A DNA stretch of 59,920 nt, from NCBI GenBank assembly GCA_022497155.1, contig MU385805.1:1-59920 (forward strand), in the 5' to 3' direction. This stretch comes from Whalleya microplaca (taxonomy: Eukaryota; Ascomycota; Sordariomycetes; Xylariales; Xylariaceae). Below the pieces are notes generated by a model. It was not told the origin of the DNA. It saw only the letters and a program-made list of their open reading frames with translations, and made no database searches. Positions within the stretch are counted from its first letter, which is position 1. Each line of letters begins with the position of its first letter. Shown piece after piece: positions 32,409-42,347 of the stretch. Both the position numbers and the translations under genes were made by a program.

Positions 32409-33698
32409 CTTGAGAGTGATTTGTTGTAGGTAAGATAGACCAATGCTTGGTAAGAATTCTCGGACGGAACGGCGTAAAAGGACGTAAGATATATCTGGGC
32501 AGTGGCGAAGGGATGTGGTAAGTAAGGTAGGTATATTGTAGGAAACGATGATTTAAAGACCTCGGCGTCTCGTTCACTGCCAACTAAACTAGGTACCTTG
32601 GGCGATAAGACGAAGTGTACGAAAATGCTAGTATATATAAGAAGTTATAGGAGTCATAGGAGTCATAGGAGTTTGTTACCGATGTTATATGTGAATCATA
32701 AGAAGTTGGACCGACGGATCAGATGGTTACATGATTGATCTGGCCTTGTCTGGCTCGAGGTTGTGCGAGTTTGTTTGATTTGTTTGATTTGTTTGATGAA
32801 GAAGGATGAAGCAACATGATCTAGCGCCAGCCACTCAGCCACGGAAGCTGATGAATGACGCTTCGCTAACGACCGGACTAGCGACTCGACGAATGCGGGT
32901 TAGCAGGTTACATAGCAGCATAGCAGGCATTACATAGCAGTCATAGGTGGTAGGCAGGACAGCAGGTCGGGGGATGCCGAGGATCTTTGCCCGACATGAC
33001 ATATTAGGTAAGCCTCTCCTCTCCGCACCAATTGAAGGGATCCTTCTAGAACTTGGAAGCGGCTCTCTCTCAACTGTAGAGGCTGCAGGTTTCAGGTCAG
33101 GACCGCACTTGCCTTGCAGATACATACCTAGGTAGATAGATAGGAGAGGTATTAATTAGGTAACATCCATTGGATTAGGTAACATTCGTTTAATGAAGTA
33201 ACCGTAACTTCGGCGAAAAGAGGATCCAGATCCCGATGCTGCCCTCAGCCCCCTCTCAGCAATTTGATTGGAACTCCACATCAACCGCAGAGCTTTTTTT
33301 TTTTTTCTTCTCTGCTGCCCCTCCAAGGACCGACAGGACACACACACACACACACACTCACACACTCAAGGACAAGACAGCTGTGCCAAACCACGACAAA
33401 GACTCAATCTTGACGAGGGCAGCTGTCGAGTGCCAACATTACACGATCACTTGTATCATATGGTCCTGGTGACTTGAACAAATTTATAAAGTTTGTTTAA
33501 GTTTAAGGCCAACCAACTTCAGGCTGATATCAGCCACGGCCCGTCACCACGTCTTTCTCCCTTTCCTCTGCCCTACCTTTCGCTTCACTATTCCGCACTT
33601 TTCGACCCATCGCAGCTAGCTCTGCGTTTCTTCAACACTCCGTGCCTAGTTGCACCACACTTCTCATCTCCACTCGTACATACGCCAAGCGACGAAAA
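32409..33698. other. Divergent intergenic region between DeSI-type gene and OLA1
   Basis: It contains simple repeats but no gene. There is a 10-bp tandem (GAGTCATAGG, about three units) at 32647-32673 and a GTTTGATTT tandem near 32770. A T-run lies at 33294-33306 and a CA microsatellite at 33338-33366. The segment 33480-33698, with CT-rich stretches, is the likely OLA1 promoter/leader. Confidence 0.4.
33338..33366. repeat. (CA)n microsatellite
   Basis: About ten CA units with one CT interruption lie upstream of OLA1. Confidence 0.8.
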
Positions 33699-35138
33699 AT
33701 GCCCCCCAAGAAGCAGGTCCAGGAGGAGAAGATCCTTCTCGGTCGTCCGGGAAACAACCTCAAGAGTGGCATTGTTGGTCTGGCCAACGTCGGCAAGTCG
33801 ACGCTGTTCCAGGCCATCACCAAGTGCAGTCTAGGTAACCCTGCCGTAAGTTATCTACCTCGGAGTAGCTAGTAGGTTCATGTAACTCACGGTGAACAGA
33901 ACTTTCCCTATGCCACCATTGACCCGGAAGAATCCCGTGTCATTGTCCCAGACGAGCGCTACGACTGGCTGTGCAATAAGTACAACCCGAAGTCGCGAGT
34001 ACCCGCCCATTTGACCATCTATGATATCGCTGGTCTTACCAGAGGTGCGTCAACGGGCGCTGGTCTCGGCAACGCCTTTTTATCACATATCCGAGCCGTC
34101 GACGCTATCTTCCAAGTCGTTCGATGCTTTGACGATGCAGAGATTATCCACGTTGAGGGGGATGTCAACCCCGTTAGAGATCTAGATATTATCGCAGAGG
34201 AGCTTCGACTGAAGGACATCGAATTCGTCGAGAAGGCGCTAGAGAACTCCAAGAAGAAGACCCGGCTGGGTGGCCAGAGTCTAGAATTGAAAAGGGCTAA
34301 AGAAGACGAGGCGACGATAGAAAAGACGCTTGCATGGCTAAAGGATGGCAAAGACGTCCGAAAGGGCAACTGGTCTCCAAAAGAGGTAAGGCGATATCTC
34401 CATTCCACCCAGCCCATTTTCAAATGATGAACAAGGGCCATAGCGCCTGATCTAATCCCAGCTCTTCGAATGCCTCAATAATAACGCAGAGTGCATCCTG
34501 AGATAAGAAACACATTCTGACTCCCAATCCGTCTATACTACCATTTTCGACTACTTCTAGCCGGAACCGTAGCTGACTGTCAATAGGTCGAAGTCATTAA
34601 TACGCTTCTGCTTCTCAGTGCAAAACCCGTGGTCTATCTTGTCAACCTATCAGAGAAGGACTACAGCCGAAAGAAGAACAAGCATCTTGGCAAGATTGCT
34701 GAGTGGATGAAGGAGAACGCCGCCGGTGACCCTATTCTGCCCATCTCCGTCGCCTTCGAGGAGCGACTCACACAATTCGACTCAGAAGAAGCCGCCGCTG
34801 AGGAGTGCAAGAATATCGGACTCGAGTCAGCATTACCCAAGGTCATCACAACGATGCGGAAGGCATTACACCTAGGCAGTTTCTTCACAACCGGTCCTGA
34901 TGAGGTAAGGCAATGGACCATTAGACTTGGTATCAAGGCACCGCAGGCTGCTGGTGTTATCCATACCGATTTTGAAAAGACATTCATCCAAGCTATCGTC
35001 TATAACTTCAACGTCCTAAAGGAGTTAGGCGATGAGTCCGAAGTCAAGGCCAAGGGTAAGATTATGACGAAAGGAAAGGATTATGTAGTAGAGGACGGCG
35101 ATATCCTACTGATCAAGGCTGGTGCCGCCAAGGGCTAA
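33699..35138 (+). CDS. Obg-like ATPase 1 (OLA1/YchF)
   Basis: The model has three exons, 33699-33845, 33900-34385 and 34587-35138, giving 394 aa, the usual OLA1 length. The motifs are G1 GLANVGKS (27-34), a G2/switch region starting NFPYATIDP directly after intron 1, G3 [10 protein letters not shown], and NLSE (231-234) in place of the GTPase NKxD. That substitution gives YchF/OLA1 proteins their preference for ATP. A coiled-coil arm and a C-terminal TGS domain follow ([31 protein letters not shown]). OLA1 is a cytosolic, ribosome-associated ATPase linked to stress response and translation control. The second intron is 201 nt, longer than the others here. Both junctions are in phase 0 and restore conserved sequence (SLGNPA/NFPYAT; SPKE/VEVINT). 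A GTAAGG inside exon 3 is evidently not used. Confidence 0.96.
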
Positions 35139-35632
35139 GTAGCGAATCTAGACGAACTCGATACCTTCGAGAGGGTTCTCGCATATATTAAAATAAAGAA
35201 ATTCAAATGATATCCAATTTTCGCAATGCATATACGTTCGGATCAACACACTTAGCCAGGGGCCCGTCTATAAGAAGACGCTCCTGTCAAGACTTTGAAA
35301 ATCTCTGTTATACCAGCAAGTACTTCCAGCTAATCGGCATATAGGTAGTCAACGCCGCATGGCCTCGTCGAAATACGGGTCAATATGAATGTCTTCAAGA
35401 GGAACAGTAGGTATATAGAATAAGGTATCTACATATATTAACAGCATTCGCATAGTGCCAGACTATCTAACAGAACAACCTTCCCCCCTAATTATCTATT
35501 AATCCGTCCGACCACTACTAACCAACCCCGGGACCCGAGATAACCCGACTCTCACCCACACCATACCATACCATACCATCCCTCTCTTTCCACCAAACCA
35601 AACCCGCCCCCCTCCCCTCCCCCTCTTACCAA
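35139..35632. other. Convergent 3' spacer between OLA1 and the proline-rich gene
   Basis: No gene is seen. A short (ACCAT)n tandem lies at about 35558-35579, and the next 50 bp are C-rich. Confidence 0.4.
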
Positions 35633-37276
35633 TCAATCAAACAGCACGCCCCCCTGCGCCAGCTCCTCCCTAAGCGCGAGGCAGCGGCGCGCGAGCAGCG
35701 CGAACTCGCCGACGGGCATGGCGACGAGCTTGGCGAGGATGGCGGCGGCGCTCGCGAGCGCGCGGTCCGGCGCCGAGTCCCACGGCTCGCGCGGCAGCAC
35801 CCCCGTCGCGCCCCGCACCGACGCCGCGTCGAACGCGTCCACGCGCGTGTTCTGCAGCTTCGCCACGTAGTTTATCGTCTCCGCCACGCTGCGCAGGAGA
35901 CCCCGCATCGGGTCCGTGAGTGTGGTTATGGGGCCGTAGGTCGAGGCGAAACTTTGCGAGGAGGAGGTGGTGGAGGGAGTGGTGGCGGTGGAAGAGGTGG
36001 AGGTGGAGGTGGAGGTGGAGGGGCTGATGGGGGGTTCGGCTGAGGGTGAGGGTTGGTACTCCTCGTCTGAGGGGATGTAGTTGGACTGCTCGTCAGCGGG
36101 TGTCTCTGCCTCTGTTGATTCGTCGTCCGAGGTAGCTGCTTCCTCGGGGAACTCGTCGTCTATGGTCTGGTCGTCTACGGTCTGGTCGTCTATGGCCTGG
36201 TAGTCCGGGGAAGCTTCTTCCTCTACGGTGCTAGAGGCGGTGGTGGTAGAGGGGACTTTGAAGACCCGGGTGGGGGTGAGGCCCTTCAAGACTCTGAAGG
36301 GGTTTCCCACGCCGTCGGGCGATGACGGCGTTGAGGAGAGGGGGGAGGGCGGCCGTACGGGCCCTTGCCACCCCGTCCGATCTACCAGATCCTCCTCTGA
36401 ACCCGATGTGAAGGACGGCAGCGGCGGCGGCCAGGACCCCGACGGCAATGGCTCCGAGCCTGACGAGAAGGACCGCGACCGCCGTGGCCCGGGCCCCGAT
36501 GACACAGGCTCTGAACCTGAACCTGGTGAGGAGAACGGCGATTGTGGTGCTCGCGCTGGCCACGAAACACGATGCGAAGAACGTCGCGGCCAGCGCCCCG
36601 TTGCCAAATACTCCGAACCTGGTGAGAGGGGCGGCGGCGGCTGCTGTGGGGGCTCTTGCGGCGAAACATGCTGCTCTGGAATTGGTGAGGACGGCGGTTG
36701 TGGTGGTTGCCCTCGGCCCCAAACACAATGCGCTGGACCTAATGAGGACGGCGGTTGTGGTGGTTGCCCTGGCCAGTAAACACGATGCTCCGGACCTGAT
36801 TCGGACGAAGACGGCTGCTGTCGAGGCTCCCGCCACATAACATAGTTCTCTGAACCTAATGGGGGTGCTTGCGGCTGCGGTTGTCCTGGACGCCAAGGGA
36901 AATCCTCTGAACCTAATGAGGGGGCTTGCGGCTGTGTTGGTCCTGGACACCAAGGAAAATCCTCTGAACCCGATTCGGAGGAGGGCGGCGGCGGTGACTG
37001 CCAGGGCCCCGATGGCGAAGGCTCTACAAGTTCTTTATTGAAGGATACCGGCGTCCCAGCTACCACACGGGTATACCCCTCTGGGAGTGAGGGTGCATTT
37101 TTCGTCGAGCCGTAGATTTTGCCGGTCCGTGGGAGTTTTATGTGGGCGGGGGTCTTCGGTGTGAAGGGGATGTTGGGCGAGTAGAAATCGCCGCGGGCCG
37201 GCGAGAAAGTGTTGTTCTGGAGGGCCAAGATGTCATCCCTAGAGGTGCGGGGGCGCTTGAAAGGTCGAGGTGGCAT
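35633..37276 (-). CDS. Proline-rich repetitive protein of unknown function
   Basis: This is a single frame of 547 aa from MPPRPFKRPRT. The frame is open further upstream to 37402, but the chosen ATG begins a basic, NLS-like stretch (KRPRTSR). Residues of roughly 100-330 are a degenerate repeat of about 20-30 aa built from a Ser/Gly/Glu box and a Trp/Pro/Gly box (GSEDFPWCPGPTQPQ, GSEDFPWRPGQPQPQ, HRVYWPGQPPQPP and similar). An acidic region with DDQT/DDE repeats follows, then a Ser/Thr run encoded by GGA/GGT-type triplets. The last 100 residues look helical and more ordered (GLLRSVAETINYVAKLQNTRVDA). I do not recognise a family. Nuclear localisation is inference. GC-rich repeats here produce long open frames on all strands; this one was chosen for its ATG context and ordered C-terminus. 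Confidence 0.6.
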   Translation of the reverse strand: MPPRPFKRPRTSRDDILALQNNTFSPARGDFYSPNIPFTPKTPAHIKLPRTGKIYGSTKNAPSLPEGYTRVVAGTPVSFNKELVEPSPSGPWQSPPPPSSESGSEDFPWCPGPTQPQAPSLGSEDFPWRPGQPQPQAPPLGSENYVMWREPRQQPSSSESGPEHRVYWPGQPPQPPSSLGPAHCVWGRGQPPQPPSSPIPEQHVSPQEPPQQPPPPLSPGSEYLATGRWPRRSSHRVSWPARAPQSPFSSPGSGSEPVSSGPGPRRSRSFSSGSEPLPSGSWPPPLPSFTSGSEEDLVDRTGWQGPVRPPSPLSSTPSSPDGVGNPFRVLKGLTPTRVFKVPSTTTASSTVEEEASPDYQAIDDQTVDDQTIDDEFPEEAATSDDESTEAETPADEQSNYIPSDEEYQPSPSAEPPISPSTSTSTSTSSTATTPSTTSSSQSFASTYGPITTLTDPMRGLLRSVAETINYVAKLQNTRVDAFDAASVRGATGVLPREPWDSAPDRALASAAAILAKLVAMPVGEFALLARRCLALREELAQGGVLFD

Positions 37277-38480
37277 TGTGGTTGTATCTAGATTGTGATT
37301 GTGATGCGACAATGTAGATGTTCGTCCTAGTTTATGGCTCTTGCTTGTAGGAATATGGGAGGTGAGGGTAGCATAAGAGAGCAAGGTTCTGCCCATACAC
37401 ACAGCTTATGAGTAGGTGATCATTTCCCTGGGTACATGTAATGAGATATCGTCGCTGGGGGCGAGCACAAAGCTTCTTAGAGGCCATGTTGTGGTCTACA
37501 TCTGAAAACATATTTTCGTCTTTCTTACTGTTTCTGACAAAGCCATGTGCGTACTTCAGATTTAGGACACAATGAGATAATAGATAGCCGTTAAGCATAC
37601 GCTTGAAGATTGCGGTAGGAATGCAGACACCCATCCCCGCCAGCCTAGCCTTTGTCTGAAGGGAGCTAGCCGCATTCCAGGAACTTCCATTGTGAACACT
37701 CATAATCTGCTTTCATTCGATACCTGCATAATGCGAACATTGTTTGCCATTCTGTCTTTTGACTTCAATGGATATTTTTGAAGACGCTAAAATGTAGGTA
37801 AGGGATAAGTTCAGAGGACTTGACTGTGTTCGTTTGACTACTTCGAGCTTCAGTCAGACTACCACTTTCTAAGAACTAGTAATCATCCACCTTCCAGACA
37901 TTAGGGACTTTGAAGTATAGTCTCGTATAATTCCCTAGGTCATTGTCAGGATCTATTTGGATCTACATCACTCTCTTCAACAGTTTCTAGTTTGATATCC
38001 AATGGCGAAAGAAAACTGACTATCAATACATAGAGTATGTTATTAGCAAGTTCATATCGACCCAAAACCCCTTGGTACTTGCAATCAAGAAAATGACAGC
38101 CACGTAGCATATTTCTAAGTCTATAATACACAATTTAGTTAGCATACAGCTGGCACTTTATATCTACAAATGACTGTTGGAAAGATGAGCTCCCAGGTGT
38201 CATTATACTGCTATACAGAGAACTCTAGAGACCCGTGGCACACATAAAATGCACTGCAAACGAAAGTACTCCACAATGCGACAGCAGATTGAATGAGTGC
38301 GTTTCTGGTTATACTAAATGAAAGAGCAAGTGTTTAATTGCCTGTGTCGGGAAGTATGGTGCAAGAAGAACTAATTCGTGTAGTATCCATTTCCCAATAT
38401 ACTCCTAAACCATCCATTTTATTCTCAACCCTTCTCCAACCACACATAGTTCCCATCTGATTTCATTGCAGATCGTTATC
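37277..38480. other. Intergenic region, nothing recognised
   Basis: Composition is balanced and no splice-linked coding frame is seen. The frame at 37332-37703 (-) has no motif and overlaps the promoter of the proline-rich gene. Confidence 0.4.
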
Positions 38481-38732
38481 CTACTTAGTCTCCTTGATCC
38501 ATTCATTGCAAAGCTTCTTCAGGTCATCATTGTGGTACACATAGTCGTCAATCCACTCGTTGAAATCTGCGCGTGCCTTGTCTGCACTCGCCGTCTCTAT
38601 GTTCTTTTTAGGCATGAGGTGCAGAACTGTCCCAACCGCAATCTTGATGTATTGGTCTGAATGGTCTTTAGCATCAAGCTCAGCTCGTACAACCTCCTCT
38701 GCCTTGTCCTTTATATCTTGTAAAGTAGGCAT
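38481..38732 (-). CDS. Small acidic-helical protein, 83 aa, unknown
   Basis: An intact ORF opens with MPTLQDIKDKAEEVVRAEL and is rich in Asp, Lys, Ala and Glu with few stop-prone or Ser/Arg-biased codons, unlike nearby random frames. It contains WIDDYVYHNDDLKKLCNEWI, which looks like a conserved helical segment. No signal peptide or membrane segment is visible. The ATG context (ACCATGCC on the coding strand) is good and the 5' leader is CA-rich. The function is unknown. Confidence 0.5.
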   Translation of the reverse strand: MPTLQDIKDKAEEVVRAELDAKDHSDQYIKIAVGTVLHLMPKKNIETASADKARADFNEWIDDYVYHNDDLKKLCNEWIKETK

Positions 38733-40621
38733 GGTTTAATGTGGTTCTTTGTATTGGTTATGTGTTGGTTGGAGTGTGATTGTGGTGGCGTTTCTTTGGT
38801 TTGATTCCCTGTCCGTTATCAGTTGCGGGTGATCAGGAAAGGAAAAATTATTGGAAATTGAAAGAGGCAAGGTCATTTTATAGAGGGTGCGAGATCGAGG
38901 GCAGCACGAAGTTTGCGTATCTTGTAATACACATGGGAGTCACAATTTTTTATCACGTTCTGTGTGTCAGTTTCACAGTATAGCGAAGGCGTCGAATGGC
39001 AAAATCTGATGCACACCTCTATGTTCAGGATGATGTTGTATCGAGTCAGGTTTTAATACTGTTGTTTACTTTTCCTAACCCAGTACTGTACACTAGCTTC
39101 TGAATGACAGTTATTCATCTGATTATAAATGCCTCGGGGATATTATACTACCAAATTCAACAAAAATGAAACAACCGGGCTATTCTGACAATACGATGAA
39201 GAGTAGTAAAATTGGCTAAATAATGTTTGCTTTGGATTAGTGATATGACATCTGATATCCTGTTCAATTATTACTACTATCATAAGCAATGTAGACTAGA
39301 ATCTTTGCAGCATCTTTCACCTAAAGAGTCATTCATATCCATCGAACGTCATCAGGAATCCACAACATACTTAGATTAGATGACAATGTCGGGTACGTGT
39401 CATGGGTTCCCTATGTATATGTAACATGAGTATAAGCTATACAAAAATAAATAACCATGTCAAGTTCGGTACAGTCATCCAAGTACTTCCATTATCACAA
39501 ATAATTCCTTATATAATCGGAAAAGATCATCCACGGCATTGACCAACTTCAAGTCAGTTCATTCTCAAACCTTTGTTGCCCTATAGCGGTGCTTTCTACA
39601 TATGATCCTGAAGCATAGTAAAGAATGGCAGTGGAATACTTTTGCTGAAATTATATTGGAAAATCTTTGCCGAACAATACATCCTATTTGGTTTGAGCTT
39701 GGGTGCCTATCGAAATTTTCGTATATCAATATTGATGATAGAGACGGCCAACAAAAGTGGTGGAAAAAAAAGCGATATTGATAAGTTACAAGTAGTGAAT
39801 ATGATAGAGAGATAGAGCAACGCCTGGTGATTCTCAAATTTTAGATTTTACTGCCGCAAGACATAGTTTGTACACTAAAATATGCGGTCTTCTTTATATT
39901 CACTGTTATTTATTTTATTGCCCAGCGAAAATCCGAGGAAGTTACCTCATGTCTTCAGGATCTTTCATTCCCTAATTTTGAATTCCTGTATATATGACTG
40001 ATTTGCTTGTAGAGTTATTACATAATTGCTTAGAACGTCTCAGTCAAACACACACCATGTGCTATGTGCAATTGCCACAATCTAATGTCCTGGAAGTTTC
40101 CTTCATAAGTAGGACTACAAGTCAAATCTGGTTAGATCAACTCATACCACTTACAACCAAGTATCGACTGACTCCTTTTCACAATTCGAATTAGAGGCCA
40201 ACCCTATTCGTTACACTATCAACTTGAAAGAACACTTTATACCCCACCATCGCATCCCACCACCGCCCGAGGCCTAAGAATCATGATTCAACTCACAATG
40301 GAACTGAGATAGAAAAGTGATTTAACATATTTTGTTCGACATTAATGACTGATGCGTATCAACTCCATGATCTAATGTATCTCATTTTCCTTTTCCATTT
40401 CTTTCTTTCCTTGCTTCCAGTCGCGCCACGTGGTTCGGTGCGAACACCCACAATACCCAACCCCAACCCCAACCTCATCCCTCATTCCTCATCGCTCATG
40501 ACACGTCCAAAACTGCTCATTAACCGTAGTCCTCCAAACAAGCTAGCTCAGAACCAGCCCAAGTCAAGCTACGGACTACCCAGACACCAAGGATACATAT
40601 GTATGCACATGTATGTATGTA
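38733..40621. other. AT-richer intergenic region, no gene recognised
   Basis: Short frames only, none with motifs or codon bias. This is the least GC-rich part of the island, but it lacks the RIP pattern of the borders. Confidence 0.4.
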
Positions 40622-42271
40622 TTAACAGCCACCGTACCGCACGCCCCTCTTCCCCAGCTCCTTCCGGCCTACTGGGTCCTCGGGGAACACCCACCCCCTA
40701 GCGCGCTTAGCCTCCCGCTTCTCAGCGAGTTGCGGTTGGGGCATCCAGTCGTCTCTGGGGAGGGCCTTGCGGCGCGTGCCCTCAGCAGGGGCACCGATGT
40801 CAGCTTTCCAGGGTGCAGTGTTGCCGCTTCCGCCATGGCCATTAACACCATCGTCGCCCGCCATGACGCACAGACCCCAGAGGGCGAGGCAGGCGGTGAA
40901 AGGCACGTCATCGTCGCCACTGTCATCGGAGGCGGCGGCAGCGAGCTGCACGCTGCTGACCTCGAGGTAGCCGAAGTGCGGGGTGCCCTCGGCGCCGTTG
41001 CGGCACACGACGAGCTCGATCTCGGTCAGGATGAAGCCGTAGCGGGTCCCGTGCTCGCGCATCGCGTGGTGCAGGTGCGCCAGCCCGCGCAGGTACTCGA
41101 CGCGCTTGATGTTGCCCTCCACGCGCATGCCGGTGTTGAAGCGGTCGAAGGACTTGACGAGCCCGACGACGCGCGCCGTCGGCTTGCCGCCGAAGATGGC
41201 GGCCGCCGTGGACGACTCGCCCGATACGTTGGCCACGAAGATGTGGTCGTTGGCTGTGGCGGTCTTGGATGAGGGGACTGAGAGCTGCAGCGGTCTTTGC
41301 GATGATAGGGCTAGTGCGGAGTTGAGCTTAGGGATGTAGTAGGAGGCGTAGATATTGTGAAGCGCTGATTCCGTCTCCGGATGGCGCGCATTGGTGGGCG
41401 GTTGTGGAAGGAGGTTCTGTGGGACTGGGCTGTTGAGGAGTCCAGATGCGCCTGGGAGAGAGAGGACTGTGTTTAAGTTGAAGTTGCTCCAGGGCCGAAT
41501 TTGGCGTACATCCCACCAGAAGTGCTTGGTATTGGGATCTCGTAGGGGAAATGAGATAGTGCGCACTAATGATGGCGCAGGGTTGGAAGAGGTGAGGTAG
41601 TTCATGATTGTGGTGGATGGCGTCGGGTCAGGGGTGGATGCTACGCTCAGAGGCGAAGGCGCACGAGGTGTATAGCTACACATGAACTGCTCGCTCTGAG
41701 GCTGAGAGACGGCTGGAACATATGATGGCATTTGTCGATAAGTAGGGAAGCTCCACTTCTCGAACTCTGGACCGCCAAGACTGATAGTCGAAGCGCGTCG
41801 AGTATGTTGCATGCTGTCTTGAGCAATCGTAATGGGCGAGCACAGAAGCGATTGGGACAATGGAGTCTGTTGCTCAGCAGATGAGAAGTAAGAGTTGGAG
41901 AAGTTCAACGTCTCTGGGTTCGTGAAGCTTCGGGTGTGTGTTGGGCGGAAGCGTCCCTGACGACTAGGCTTAGGCGTAGGAGCAGGCGATGTCTTGACAC
42001 GCTTGGGAGGTGAGTCGATAGCCTGGTCCTGAGAGCGAATCTTGGGTAGCAGGATAGGACCGTGCTGCCGGATTGGCGGTGGTGATCGTGACGGTGTGGT
42101 AACGCGGGTGCTCACCGAGTCGGAGGGCGACGTCTCGGTAGTGGAGCAAAAGGAACCATATGAGTTTGAGCGAGCATGTCCGGGATTGTAAGGAATCTCG
42201 AGCAGAGACGGGTCAAAGTAGCTCGGAGGCGTCACGGGCTCATAGGGGTTGAATTCAAAGTTGAAAGACAT
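40622..42271 (-). CDS. Fungal protein of unknown function with a conserved-looking C-terminal domain
   Basis: This is a single frame of 549 aa. The N-terminal 200 residues are Ser/Pro/Thr-rich and probably disordered, with an NLS-like PPKRVKTS. From about residue 240 the sequence becomes ordered: TKHFWWDVRQIRPWSNFN and, further on, VVGLVKSFDRFNTGM, RVEYLRGLAHLHHAMREHG, TRYGFILTEIELVVCRNG and FGYLEVSSV. The alternating hydrophobic strand FILTEIELVVCR after a helix resembles an alpha/beta core. A nuclease-like (PD-(D/E)XK) fold is a speculation I cannot support further. The C-terminal 60 residues are basic. A likely 5'-UTR intron lies just upstream of the ATG. Confidence 0.7.
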   Translation of the reverse strand: MSFNFEFNPYEPVTPPSYFDPSLLEIPYNPGHARSNSYGSFCSTTETSPSDSVSTRVTTPSRSPPPIRQHGPILLPKIRSQDQAIDSPPKRVKTSPAPTPKPSRQGRFRPTHTRSFTNPETLNFSNSYFSSAEQQTPLSQSLLCSPITIAQDSMQHTRRASTISLGGPEFEKWSFPTYRQMPSYVPAVSQPQSEQFMCSYTPRAPSPLSVASTPDPTPSTTIMNYLTSSNPAPSLVRTISFPLRDPNTKHFWWDVRQIRPWSNFNLNTVLSLPGASGLLNSPVPQNLLPQPPTNARHPETESALHNIYASYYIPKLNSALALSSQRPLQLSVPSSKTATANDHIFVANVSGESSTAAAIFGGKPTARVVGLVKSFDRFNTGMRVEGNIKRVEYLRGLAHLHHAMREHGTRYGFILTEIELVVCRNGAEGTPHFGYLEVSSVQLAAAASDDSGDDDVPFTACLALWGLCVMAGDDGVNGHGGSGNTAPWKADIGAPAEGTRRKALPRDDWMPQPQLAEKREAKRARGWVFPEDPVGRKELGKRGVRYGGC

Positions 42272-42276
42272 GTCTG

Positions 42277-42347
42277 CTGCCAGACTGTGCGAGAGTCTAT
42301 TAGTTACACCTCCGGCTTATAAGTGAGAGAGAAGCTGCAGCACTTAC
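42277..42347 (-). other. Likely 5'-UTR intron of the 549-aa protein gene
   Basis: On the minus strand a perfect GTAAGT donor (ending at 42347), a CTAATA branch-like site and a CTGGCAG acceptor (42277) lie 6 nt before the ATG. It is predicted from the signals only. Confidence 0.45.

Noticed and set aside
36228..36953. Long open frames on both strands inside the proline-rich gene
   Set aside because: They are products of GC-rich triplet-like repeats. None has an ordered segment or good start context, unlike the 547-aa frame.
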